Assembly (NCBI RefSeq): GCF_004770265.1
Contig: NZ_RQGQ01000016.1
Location: 372,001-436,000, forward strand
Direction: 5' to 3'
Source: Leptospira congkakensis
GTDB taxonomy: Bacteria > Spirochaetota > Leptospiria > Leptospirales > Leptospiraceae
Length of the DNA stretch: 64,000 bases
Positions 20,176-28,407 of the stretch are shown here, piece by piece (within the stretch, counting starts at the first letter, position 1; each line of letters begins with the position of its first letter). The notes under the pieces are model-generated. The model was given only the letters and a program-made list of their open reading frames with translations, made no database searches and was not told the origin of the DNA. The position numbers and the translations under genes are program-made.

Positions 20176-21234
20176 TTATATAATTTGGTGTTCTTTCAGT
20201 GCGTGGTAAAGAATCCCAATCGTAACTTTGAGAATAGACAAAACGGGAATGGCGAGTAACATTCCAAAAATTCCAAAAAAGTTTCCACCAACAGCAATCC
20301 CAATAAGAATCGCAAGTGGATGGAGAGAGACCGCATTGGCAATGACTACTGGTTGTACAATCGCATTGTCAACTAACTGCGCTACAACTACAACAGAAGC
20401 AATGGAACCAATAGAGGGTGACATCTCAGGAAAAAGAATCGAAAACAAAATAGGGGGAATCGCTCCAATCAGTGGGCCTAAATAAGGAATCGAATTGGCC
20501 ACTCCGAGAAAAATCCCAAATAGAAAAAAGAATTTTACTCCAACAATATAAAAACCAAGAGATGCAACGATAGCCATGATTCCACATTGGATCACTAAAC
20601 TTTTTAAGTAACTAGTGATTTGTTGGTTCATACGATAAAATACCATTAGAAACATTTCAAAAAAACGATTGGGTATAAAACTAATCATCGTTTTGTAAAT
20701 TAAATTCGCATCCAATAGTAAAAAGAAACTGATGATAGGAATGATGATCATCCAACTGATAAAAGTAGGAATCATAACTACCATCTCTCTTAAAAATTCT
20801 TCTAAGTTACTTGTAGCCATTTTAGCAACTTCTTCTGGGTTGATGATTTTTTTCCAAAGTTCTGGATTTTTGGAAAGTACGGGAAGTTTATTAAAATCAA
20901 ACAATTGAAAATTCGGATCATCCATTTTGACCGACCACTCTGAGACAATGGGTTGTGCCTTTTCAAATAGGTTTGGTAAATAGAATGCTAAAAACCAATA
21001 AGCTCCCACAATTAAAAAAGAAAAAATAAAAATAATGGTGATGGCTCTATGGATTCCTCTCGATTCAAAATAATCCACAATCCCGTGGAAGACGTAAAAA
21101 TGGATTCCTGAGATAAGAAGGGGGATCGCTAAAAACTTTACTCCAATGATTCCAATGAGCGCTGTGAGTATGATGAGCCCAAAAAAAGCACTTCGCAAAA
21201 TTAAGGAAGAGATAGTATTTTCTTTAGTGCTCAT
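20176..21234 (-). CDS. AI-2E family transporter (PerM/YdiK-like)
   Basis: This 352-residue membrane protein has clustered N-terminal helices, a soluble middle region of about residues 90-150, and the conserved C-terminal half with GVANSIPYLGPLIGAIPPIL and SLHPLAILIGIAVGGNFFG, typical of the AI-2E exporter-like family. The family includes the AI-2 exporter TqsA and a sodium/proton antiporter, so the substrate stays open. Its start overlaps the stop of the upstream cyclic-nucleotide-binding gene by four bases. Confidence 0.9.
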   Translation of the reverse strand: MSTKENTISSLILRSAFFGLIILTALIGIIGVKFLAIPLLISGIHFYVFHGIVDYFESRGIHRAITIIFIFSFLIVGAYWFLAFYLPNLFEKAQPIVSEWSVKMDDPNFQLFDFNKLPVLSKNPELWKKIINPEEVAKMATSNLEEFLREMVVMIPTFISWMIIIPIISFFLLLDANLIYKTMISFIPNRFFEMFLMVFYRMNQQITSYLKSLVIQCGIMAIVASLGFYIVGVKFFFLFGIFLGVANSIPYLGPLIGAIPPILFSILFPEMSPSIGSIASVVVVAQLVDNAIVQPVVIANAVSLHPLAILIGIAVGGNFFGIFGMLLAIPVLSILKVTIGILYHALKEHQII

Positions 21235-21752
21235 TTGGATTTATTCTTTTTACTTTTGAAATAAGCAGCTTCGAGTGTATCATTTGTTTTGCGAAGTCTA
21301 TCCGCGATGATGGATGCAAAACTAAGGAGTAGATCATTTCCAACTCTTGGTTTTGTTTCTAATAGAGTTTTTAGCTCTGGTTGGAAAAATCCAAGTAAAA
21401 TAGAATCAACAAGTGCGACAGCAGTTGCTGATCTTGGAAAGTCTTGGAAGAGGGCAAGTTCACCAAAAAAAGCACCTTTTTCTAGTTCGGCGAGTTTTAA
21501 TGTGACTCCTTCTCTTTCTGAATAAATTTCTACTTTTCCTTGTAGAATGAGATACACTCCAGTCCCCGCTTGGCCTTGATAAAAAATGGTTTCACCGGCA
21601 TAATACTTACGTTTGTGGATGAGCCTCGCGACTTCCCGTAAAGTTCGGCGAGACATACCTTCAAAGATAGCCGTTTCGCGTAAAAAATGTGAAATCTCCG
21701 TTATCGGGTTTTCGTCACGTTTGAGAATTGATTTCCAAAGGGGAAGTTGCAT
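21231..21752 (-). CDS. cyclic-nucleotide-binding domain protein, no DNA-binding domain
   Basis: This 173-residue protein is essentially a single cNMP-binding beta roll: AGETIFYQGQAGTGVYLILQ, then a phosphate-binding cassette GAFFGELALF...PRSATAVA with the Glu and Arg that contact cyclic nucleotides. Only a short basic helical tail follows, with no helix-turn-helix. The start MQLPLWK is chosen for its AGGAGAGG ribosome site. It is translationally coupled to the AI-2E family permease, so it may control that transporter; this is inference. Confidence 0.85.
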   Translation of the reverse strand: MQLPLWKSILKRDENPITEISHFLRETAIFEGMSRRTLREVARLIHKRKYYAGETIFYQGQAGTGVYLILQGKVEIYSEREGVTLKLAELEKGAFFGELALFQDFPRSATAVALVDSILLGFFQPELKTLLETKPRVGNDLLLSFASIIADRLRKTNDTLEAAYFKSKKNKSK

Positions 21753-21811
21753 AAAGCCTCTCCTATATAAATCGGATAGACGGGGTCTGGAATTGATAAA
21801 ACTTGATCCGT

Positions 21812-22504
21812 ATGGGCCAAGCTTTTTACGTAACGGGTACGGGAACGGACATTGGGAAAACATTTTTTTCCAGTTTGTTTATGGCTAAATACGCAAAAAG
21901 TTATGAATTTCGATATTGGAAACCGATTCAAACTGGTGCCACCAGTGCCGGCGATACCGAATTCATTCAAAAAACCACAGACCTAAGAGATTCATTTTTC
22001 CTGAAGCCAGTTTATGAATTCATCACACCAGCAAGTCCACATTATGCCTCCAAACACGAAGGTAAAATTTTGGATCCAAAATTTTTGCTGAATGCCTTAA
22101 CCAAGGAAAGAAAAACGAACATTCTCGTGGAAGGGGCTGGGGGAGTTTTTGTTCCTTTAACGGATGACTACTTAACCATAAGAGGGATCCAGGAAAGTAA
22201 TTTCCCTGTAATTGTGATTGGATCCACGGAACTTGGAACCATCAATCATACACTTTTGACTTTAGATGCACTGATTGGTCGGTTCATTCCCGTTCTTGGG
22301 TTTTATTTAGTCGGACAAAAAACTCCTCTCCAAACAGACAATGCCGAAACAATACAAAGATTAGGTGGTGCTCCCTGTCTTGGTATTACCAATTTTCCTG
22401 AACAAAAATTATCACCAGATGAGTTTATTACATTTGCCAACAATCATTTTGATACCAACCGTAATGTCATTGATACAATTCTAAATCCAGAAGATGAATT
22501 CTAA
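21812..22504 (+). CDS. bioD: dethiobiotin synthetase
   Basis: This 230-residue ATP-dependent enzyme closes the ureido ring of dethiobiotin. The P-loop is GTGTDIGKTFFSS near the N-terminus, KPIQTGA follows, and LVEGAGGVFVPLTDD is the second family motif. The ATG at 21812 fits the family; a TTG nine bases upstream is also open. It is divergent from the cyclic-nucleotide-binding gene across 59 bases and overlaps bioA by 11 bases. Confidence 0.95.
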   Translation: MGQAFYVTGTGTDIGKTFFSSLFMAKYAKSYEFRYWKPIQTGATSAGDTEFIQKTTDLRDSFFLKPVYEFITPASPHYASKHEGKILDPKFLLNALTKERKTNILVEGAGGVFVPLTDDYLTIRGIQESNFPVIVIGSTELGTINHTLLTLDALIGRFIPVLGFYLVGQKTPLQTDNAETIQRLGGAPCLGITNFPEQKLSPDEFITFANNHFDTNRNVIDTILNPEDEF

Positions 22505-23816
22505 TCCAATCGAAACAAATACCTGGGTTCCTTTAACCATCCAAGAGGAAGGAGAAACCTTAATCAATATAGTTAAGGCAACGGATGAGTTTGTCATCGA
22601 TTCAGAAGGGAATTCCTGGATTGATGCTATCGCGAGTTGGTGGACAATGATTTTTGGGCATCGCCATCCTAAACTCGTATCGGCTTTAGAGGCACAACTA
22701 AAAGAACTGGATCATATCATACTTGCCGGCCATATCCATCCAGCAGCAGAATCTCTATCAACAGTTTTGTTAGAACTAACCAATTCTGAATTTCATAAAG
22801 TTTTTTATTCCGATAATGGATCTAATGCAATAGAAATTGCCTTAAAACTTTCCGTTCAATTTTATCAAAACCATCCTGATTTCAAACCAAGATCAGAGTT
22901 CCTTGTATTTTCTAATTCCTATCATGGGGATAGCATTGGAGCTATGAATGTTTCTGGAAAAAATTATTTCAATCGGATTTATTCTGAACTTAGATTTCCT
23001 ACTAAAGAATTTCCTGCTCCTAATTGTATGTTTTGTCCTTGGGGGAAAACTGCGAACAGTTGTCATACGGAGTGTTTGTCCGATTTGGAACTGGCGATCA
23101 AACAAAAAGAATATGTTGGGATTGTCATTGAACCACTTGTTTTTGGTGCCAATGGGATGTTGTTTTATGATAAAAAGGTTTTAGTCAAACTAAGAGAGCT
23201 TGCAACTGCAACGAATACCCTTCTTATCTTTGATGAAGTGTTTACGGGAATGGGAAGACTCGGTGATTTTTTTGCTTACCAAAAGGCGGAAGTGAAACCT
23301 GATTTGCTCGTGTTGGCAAAAGGTCTAACGGGAGGAATGTTACCACTAGGTGTTACCTTAGTTTCAAAATTCATTTACGAACAATTTTTATCAAAAGATC
23401 CTTATCGTGCTTTTTTTCATGCTCATACTATGACAGGAAATCCACTTGCATGTAGCGTAGGTTATGCGTCAGTAAAACTTTTGCAGGAAACCGGGCTTAC
23501 CCTTGTGAAACAACTTGAGATCTCGTTACAAAAACGAATAGAACCATTCCAGAAAAAATTGGGAAACCGAATCAAAAATATTCGAGTGATGGGTGGGATC
23601 TTTGCATTTGAGTTCCAGGAAACCATTGCTGAAGATGAATATTTGAATCCTATTGGAAAAAGGATTCGAGAGAAAATGAAGGAATTTCGCATCCTGATCC
23701 GTCCCCTTGGCCGTACGATATACATCACTCCACCTTATACAATTTCGGAAGACTCCCTCGATCAAATTTTTTTCGGATTGGAACAAACCCTGCTTAGTTT
23801 TGCCGAATCAGATTGA
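22494..23816 (+). CDS. bioA: adenosylmethionine--8-amino-7-oxononanoate transaminase
   Basis: This 440-residue PLP enzyme makes 7,8-diaminononanoate. It has IASWWTMIFGHRHPKL, the cofactor Asp in LLIFDEVFTGMGRLG, the Schiff-base Lys in LVLAKGLTGGMLPLG, and FHAHTMTGNPLACSVG. A cluster of four Cys with spacing C-x2-C-x8-C-x3-C follows the active-site Tyr region (CMFCPW...SCHTEC). Similar clusters exist in some BioA groups and may bind metal. It lies in the order bioD-bioA-bioB; bioF is not in the window. Confidence 0.94.
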   Translation: MNSNPIETNTWVPLTIQEEGETLINIVKATDEFVIDSEGNSWIDAIASWWTMIFGHRHPKLVSALEAQLKELDHIILAGHIHPAAESLSTVLLELTNSEFHKVFYSDNGSNAIEIALKLSVQFYQNHPDFKPRSEFLVFSNSYHGDSIGAMNVSGKNYFNRIYSELRFPTKEFPAPNCMFCPWGKTANSCHTECLSDLELAIKQKEYVGIVIEPLVFGANGMLFYDKKVLVKLRELATATNTLLIFDEVFTGMGRLGDFFAYQKAEVKPDLLVLAKGLTGGMLPLGVTLVSKFIYEQFLSKDPYRAFFHAHTMTGNPLACSVGYASVKLLQETGLTLVKQLEISLQKRIEPFQKKLGNRIKNIRVMGGIFAFEFQETIAEDEYLNPIGKRIREKMKEFRILIRPLGRTIYITPPYTISEDSLDQIFFGLEQTLLSFAESD

Positions 23817-23879
23817 GACTAAATATACGAAGCGATTTTCTTCGTTTACACAGGTTGAGGTCGCGGGGAACTTGTTTCC

Positions 23880-24935
23880 ATGATTGCAGAAGTCCAAGAA
23901 AAAACAGTTTCCCAAGCACCTTCCTTAATTACGGAAGCGGAAGCATTTGAAATCCTAGAAGGAAAAACCCCTTTGCTTTCGGTTGTCGCTCGTGCGGCGG
24001 AAGAACGAAATCGTTATTATACCAATCGTGTTCGCATTCATATATTAGATAATATCAAAAACGGTTATTGCCCCGAAGACTGCGGATACTGTGCTCAAAG
24101 AAAAGGTGGGGATTCTGGAATCCAAGAGTATTCATTAAAATCTCCTGAAGAAATTTGGGAAGATGCAAAACGTGCCAAAGACAATGGAGCTTACCGATTT
24201 TGTATGGTAACTTCGGGCCGTGGCCCAACGGACAAAGCTGTTGATAAACTCGCAGAAACCATCTCCAAAATCAATGGAGAACTTGGAATGAAGGTTTGTT
24301 TGTCTGCAGGAATTTTGGATGCAAAAAAAGCTCGGACCTTAAAAGACGCAGGTCTTGACCGATACAATCATAACCTCAACACTTCAGAATCTAAATACAA
24401 TGAAATTTGTTCCACTCATACTTTCAAAGACCGACTAACAACGCTTGAGGCGGCAAAAGAAGCTGATATCGGACTTTGTTCCGGGATCATCGTGGGTATG
24501 GGAGAGGAATTGAAAGATCTTGTACAAGTTGCTTTTGAATTGAAACGACTTGGCGTTATATCTATCCCTGTTAACTTTTTTATCCCTATCAAAGGCCATG
24601 CCATTCAGAAGTCATCACTCACTCCAGAGTTTTGTATCCGAGTTTTATCTGTATTTCGATTGGTGAATCCAGATTCAGAAATTCGAATTGGTGCGGGAAG
24701 AGAAGGCCATTTGGGTTCTTTACAATCCATGGCTCTATTTGTAGCCAATTCATTGTTTGCTGAAGGATACTTAAACGTAAAAGGAAGTGAAATGGTTCAG
24801 ACCATGAACTTAATTCGTGACTGTTCTATGGTGCCTGAGTTTACAGAAGGTGTTCCAGAAGGATGGGATGAATATGAAGTTGGATCCCTTTACGACGAGA
24901 AAAATTTTCCAGAGCTCTATAAACACAAAAAGTAG
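23880..24935 (+). CDS. bioB: biotin synthase
   Basis: This 351-residue radical-SAM enzyme inserts sulfur into dethiobiotin. The 4Fe-4S motif is [14 protein letters not shown] (C-x3-C-x2-C), followed by the family segments YNHNLNTSE and GIIVGMGE and the [12 protein letters not shown] strand with the Arg of the auxiliary cluster region. It begins 63 bases after bioA with its own ribosome site (GCGGGGA), and a separate promoter there cannot be excluded. Confidence 0.97.
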   Translation: MIAEVQEKTVSQAPSLITEAEAFEILEGKTPLLSVVARAAEERNRYYTNRVRIHILDNIKNGYCPEDCGYCAQRKGGDSGIQEYSLKSPEEIWEDAKRAKDNGAYRFCMVTSGRGPTDKAVDKLAETISKINGELGMKVCLSAGILDAKKARTLKDAGLDRYNHNLNTSESKYNEICSTHTFKDRLTTLEAAKEADIGLCSGIIVGMGEELKDLVQVAFELKRLGVISIPVNFFIPIKGHAIQKSSLTPEFCIRVLSVFRLVNPDSEIRIGAGREGHLGSLQSMALFVANSLFAEGYLNVKGSEMVQTMNLIRDCSMVPEFTEGVPEGWDEYEVGSLYDEKNFPELYKHKK

Positions 24936-24994
24936 TTTGCCTTTTTTACTTTTGGCGGTAGTATGCTCCTACTTTACCGCCTCTAGTGAGAAAC

Positions 24995-26545
24995 ATGCGA
25001 AAACCATCTTTACCATTTCGAAAACAAATCAGTTATGCGATTGGCCAATTGGGTTGGTCCACACTGATCAACATCATTGGTCTCCATCAAGTTTACTTCT
25101 ATCTCCCGCCGGCTCCAAAACCAGGCCAAGAATGTTTCCCTGATCTAATTGAAACAATGGCCTTCTGGGGACTGTCCACCATTGGGGTTGTGGCAGCTGT
25201 TGGTCGGTTGTGGGATGCATTCACAGATCCTGTCATCGCCAATTCTTCGGATAGGTTTACTTCTCGGTTCGGACGAAGGATTCCCTTTCTTTTCCTCGGT
25301 GGAATCCCGGCAGCCGTCTTTTGTTGGTTAATCTTTGTCCCTCCTCATCACTTTGTCTCTACAACCAACCTGGTTTGGATGACGGGTTGTATGTTGCTTT
25401 TTTACCTATTTTTAACCATCTATGTGACTCCTTTCTTTGCTCTCATTCCTGAGCTTGGGCATACCCCAGAAGAAAGGTTAAACCTTTCTACTTATATTTC
25501 TGTGACTTATGCACTGGGGATCATTATCGCTTCAACGGAACCTATGATTGCTGGTGTCTTAAAGTCCAACTTTGTTTTTGATGCGGATGGTTCCCTTCAA
25601 ACTTTGTATTCTCGCCAATATGCTTTGGGAATTTTATGTGCCTTTGCCGCCATTTGTATGTATTTTCCCGTGTTTTCTATCCATGAAAAAACCTATTGCG
25701 AGTCGGAAGCCTCAAGTGTTCCTTTTAAAGAAGCCATCCTACTTACATTCAAAAATAAGAATTTTCTGTATTTCGCCTTAAGTGATCTTTGTTATTTTCT
25801 CGCTCTCACCATTCTCACTACAGGGATTTCTTATTATGTAACCGTTCTTTTAGAACTGGAACGAGAGTTTGTCACACAACTACTCACTGTGATGTTACTA
25901 GTTTCCTTTGCCTTTTATCCTGTGGTCAATTGGGTCGCACGAAAGATTGGCAAGAAAAGAACTGTATTAATCGGATTTTATGTTTTTCTCGCGTTGTTCC
26001 TTTCCATTTATTTTATTGGGAAAGATAGTTTGCCATTATCACCGCATATCCAAGGTTATTTGATCGTAACCATTGCGGCGGTTCCCATTGCCATCCTTGG
26101 GATTTTACCGAATGCCATTTTGGCTGATATTGCTGAACTAGATTCGCTAAAAACTGGCTCCAGGCGAGAGGGTTTGTTTTATGCGGGAAGAACTTTTATG
26201 CAAAAGTTGGGACAAACACTGGCAGTACTTATCTTTAGCACTGTCATCCTGCTTGGGCTTGATCGTGAAACAAAGAAAAACGCATCCCCTAACGTAACGG
26301 GAATCATTGCTCCCTCTGTCTCCGATTCCAAACTTGAAGTGAAAAAAAATCCAGAAGTTGAGGTAAAAATAAGTAAGGAATCTACCATTTGTAAAGTCGA
26401 AGAAGAAGAAGAAGCGGGAGGGGAGCTAGGCGTCCGTCTGACTGGTCCTCTTGCCTCTGCATTCTGTATTTTGGCCATCTTCCTCTTTGGAAAATACAAG
26501 GAAGATGAAACTTTAGAAGAGATTGCAAAGATACGTGGTAATTAA
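24995..26545 (+). CDS. MFS transporter, glycoside-pentoside-hexuronide symporter type
   Basis: This membrane protein of about 516 residues has around 12 helices. The N-terminal pattern KQISYAIGQLGWSTLINIIG, then GRLWDAFTDPVIANSSDRF and SRFGRRIPFLFLGG, is the MelB-type signature (D-x-x-x-D-P...R-x-G-R-R-x-P). A loop of about 70 residues near residue 430-480 ends in a run of Glu and has no obvious domain. The ATG at 24995 is preferred over a GTG nine bases upstream. The substrate is unknown. Confidence 0.85.
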   Translation: MRKPSLPFRKQISYAIGQLGWSTLINIIGLHQVYFYLPPAPKPGQECFPDLIETMAFWGLSTIGVVAAVGRLWDAFTDPVIANSSDRFTSRFGRRIPFLFLGGIPAAVFCWLIFVPPHHFVSTTNLVWMTGCMLLFYLFLTIYVTPFFALIPELGHTPEERLNLSTYISVTYALGIIIASTEPMIAGVLKSNFVFDADGSLQTLYSRQYALGILCAFAAICMYFPVFSIHEKTYCESEASSVPFKEAILLTFKNKNFLYFALSDLCYFLALTILTTGISYYVTVLLELEREFVTQLLTVMLLVSFAFYPVVNWVARKIGKKRTVLIGFYVFLALFLSIYFIGKDSLPLSPHIQGYLIVTIAAVPIAILGILPNAILADIAELDSLKTGSRREGLFYAGRTFMQKLGQTLAVLIFSTVILLGLDRETKKNASPNVTGIIAPSVSDSKLEVKKNPEVEVKISKESTICKVEEEEEAGGELGVRLTGPLASAFCILAIFLFGKYKEDETLEEIAKIRGN

Positions 26546-26569
26546 ATCCTGGTTTTTGGAGCTATTCAG

Positions 26570-26749
26570 ATGAGATATCGCATTGAGACAACCAAGTTAA
26601 AGAACGGGTATATCGAAGCCAAACTCATCGAGACAACCACAAACAACCCGATTGAGTTCCGGATTTGTGACACGGAAGAATATGCGCAGGCCCAAATCAA
26701 AGATTGGCAAAAGCGCTTCCGAATGAATGAACCACAAGAACAGGATTAA
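26570..26749 (+). CDS. 59-residue hypothetical protein
   Basis: A short frame with ATG preceded by TTTTTGGAG about nine bases upstream encodes a charged soluble protein beginning MRYRIETTKLKNGYIEAKL and ending NEPQEQD. It has one Cys and no membrane segment. It fills the gap between the MFS gene and the SGNH hydrolase and overlaps the latter's start by 23 bases, an arrangement consistent with translational coupling. Codon use resembles neighbours. The function is unknown. Confidence 0.6.
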   Translation: MRYRIETTKLKNGYIEAKLIETTTNNPIEFRICDTEEYAQAQIKDWQKRFRMNEPQEQD

Positions 26750-27494
26750 ATTCTTCCTCCGATGGGGCATGATCCTTGCCCTGGTTTCGAGTGTAACCGA
26801 TTGTAAATCATACTCGAAACGAGATTATTTCGATACCAATTTTAAGTGTTTTGCAGAGCCAGGGTGGCGAGACGACTCTAACTTTAAAAAGTATATAGAG
26901 AACGCTTGGATCCCCATGCGTTTGTTATTTGCAACGGAAAATGCAACAATCAAAAAATCGGACGTTGTATTTGCTGGTGATAGTTTGGTACATTTATTTT
27001 TACCCGAACTTATGAGAAAAGAATTTCCTGGAAGGGTTGTCACCAATCGAGGGATAGGTGGTGATATTACAGAAACTCTCTTCACTCGCATTGAGGAGGA
27101 TGTTCTTGTCCTTCATCCTGATACCATTGTCATTGAAATTGGTGGGAACGACTTTCGAGAAGGTAAGTGCCTTAGTTTAGTACAAAACAACTTACAATCA
27201 ATCGTGCAAAAAATCCATACTAAGAATCGAAATACAAAAGTAATTTTGTTAGCCGTTCCTCCCACTCGAGTTAAGGAACTCAATCAAATAGTTCCTGTAT
27301 TCAATTTGTTTTTAAACCAATTGGCTCGTACAACCAAAAATGTAGAATACATTGAGGTTTGGGACATTATGAGAAATCCTGACGTTCCTACATTAAGAGA
27401 AGAGTTTTATCGCCCCAATGGTGATGTTCTCCATTTTAATGAAAAAGGATATGAAATTTGGGGTAAAAAATTACGACCTTATCTACAAAAATAA
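26727..27494 (+). CDS. exported SGNH/GDSL hydrolase, probable lipoprotein
   Basis: This 255-residue protein has all SGNH blocks visible: block I VFAGDSLVHLF with the nucleophile Ser, block II NRGIGGDITETL with Gly, block III IVIEIGGNDF with Asn, and block V DVLHFNEKGY with Asp and His. This is the esterase/lipase or acetylhydrolase fold. The N-terminus (basic residues, then MILALVSSVTDC) looks like a leptospiral lipoprotein signal with Cys near residue 26. The natural ester is unknown. An internal ATG at about 26766 is an alternative start. Confidence 0.85.
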   Translation: MNHKNRIKFFLRWGMILALVSSVTDCKSYSKRDYFDTNFKCFAEPGWRDDSNFKKYIENAWIPMRLLFATENATIKKSDVVFAGDSLVHLFLPELMRKEFPGRVVTNRGIGGDITETLFTRIEEDVLVLHPDTIVIEIGGNDFREGKCLSLVQNNLQSIVQKIHTKNRNTKVILLAVPPTRVKELNQIVPVFNLFLNQLARTTKNVEYIEVWDIMRNPDVPTLREEFYRPNGDVLHFNEKGYEIWGKKLRPYLQK

Positions 27495-27495
27495 A

Positions 27496-28407
27496 ATGAA
27501 TTCACTTCTTCTTATCTCTCGTTTCCCTATTTCTGATTCCATTCTTTCGAAAACCTTCCCCGATACTAAGTCCGATCCTTCCCACCCATCGACTGATGAA
27601 ACTTTTTCCATCACGGATTCTCAAATATTTCGTGCAGAACGATTTGGATTACATTGTGTACGAATCTTACAAAAGGAATCTCTGAAGAGAGAGGAAGTTC
27701 TTTCCATTCGAAACCAATTGGCAAAAGACCAAATAGATTTTTTATCAGTAGGTTCTTTGTTACCAAAAAATAAAGAATCTCTTTTTGTATTTGATATGGA
27801 TTCCACTGTCATCAAAGAAGAAGTCATTGATGAGTTGGCAAGAAAACATGGAGTGTATGAGGCAGTTGCCACTGTCACGAAACAAGCCATGGAAGGTGGA
27901 ATGGGATTTGACGAAGCTTTACGTCTGCGTGTGAAACATCTCTCTGGTCTTTCAAAAGAAAGTTTTAAAGAAGTGTATGATCTATTAACACTGAATGATG
28001 GAATGGAAAAGGTATTTCAGTTTGTTCCAGCAAATGCATCCAAACTAGGAATCCTTAGTGGTGGGTTTAGTCCGGTATTAAAATTATTTTCTGAAAAGTA
28101 TCCTGTGGGTTTTTACAAGGCCAATGGATTAGAAGAAGTGAATGGTGTTTTTACCGGAGAAATTTTTGGTGAGATCATCAACAGGGAAAAAAAAGAATTC
28201 TATTTAAAAAAGTATGCAAAAGAACTTTCGATTCCTCTCGAACAAGTGGTTGCCGTTGGTGATGGAGCAAATGATGCACTGATGCTCGGTGCTGCAGGCA
28301 TTGGAATTGGAATCCACGCTAAACAAGGGTTAAAAGACCAAATCACAAATTGGATTGATTTTACCGATCTATCGGCTTTAGTCTTTCTCTTTGAGGATAC
28401 GTTTTAA
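27496..28407 (+). CDS. serB: phosphoserine phosphatase
   Basis: This 303-residue HAD hydrolase carries out the last step of serine synthesis. Motif I FDMDSTVIKEEVIDELA has the nucleophile Asp, motif II ILSGGF the Ser, and VVAVGDGANDALML is the metal-binding motif. About 95 N-terminal residues precede the catalytic domain, as in SerB proteins with an N-terminal regulatory part, though no ACT motif is obvious. The ATG one base after the SGNH gene stop is chosen. Its 3' end overlaps convergent mutS by 30 bases. Confidence 0.92.
   Translation: MNSLLLISRFPISDSILSKTFPDTKSDPSHPSTDETFSITDSQIFRAERFGLHCVRILQKESLKREEVLSIRNQLAKDQIDFLSVGSLLPKNKESLFVFDMDSTVIKEEVIDELARKHGVYEAVATVTKQAMEGGMGFDEALRLRVKHLSGLSKESFKEVYDLLTLNDGMEKVFQFVPANASKLGILSGGFSPVLKLFSEKYPVGFYKANGLEEVNGVFTGEIFGEIINREKKEFYLKKYAKELSIPLEQVVAVGDGANDALMLGAAGIGIGIHAKQGLKDQITNWIDFTDLSALVFLFEDTF

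Noticed and set aside
23817..23879. Biotin-repressor (BirA-type) operator before bioB
   Set aside because: The TTGTAAACC / GGTTTACAA-type dyad is not present; only a short CGAAG repeat is visible.
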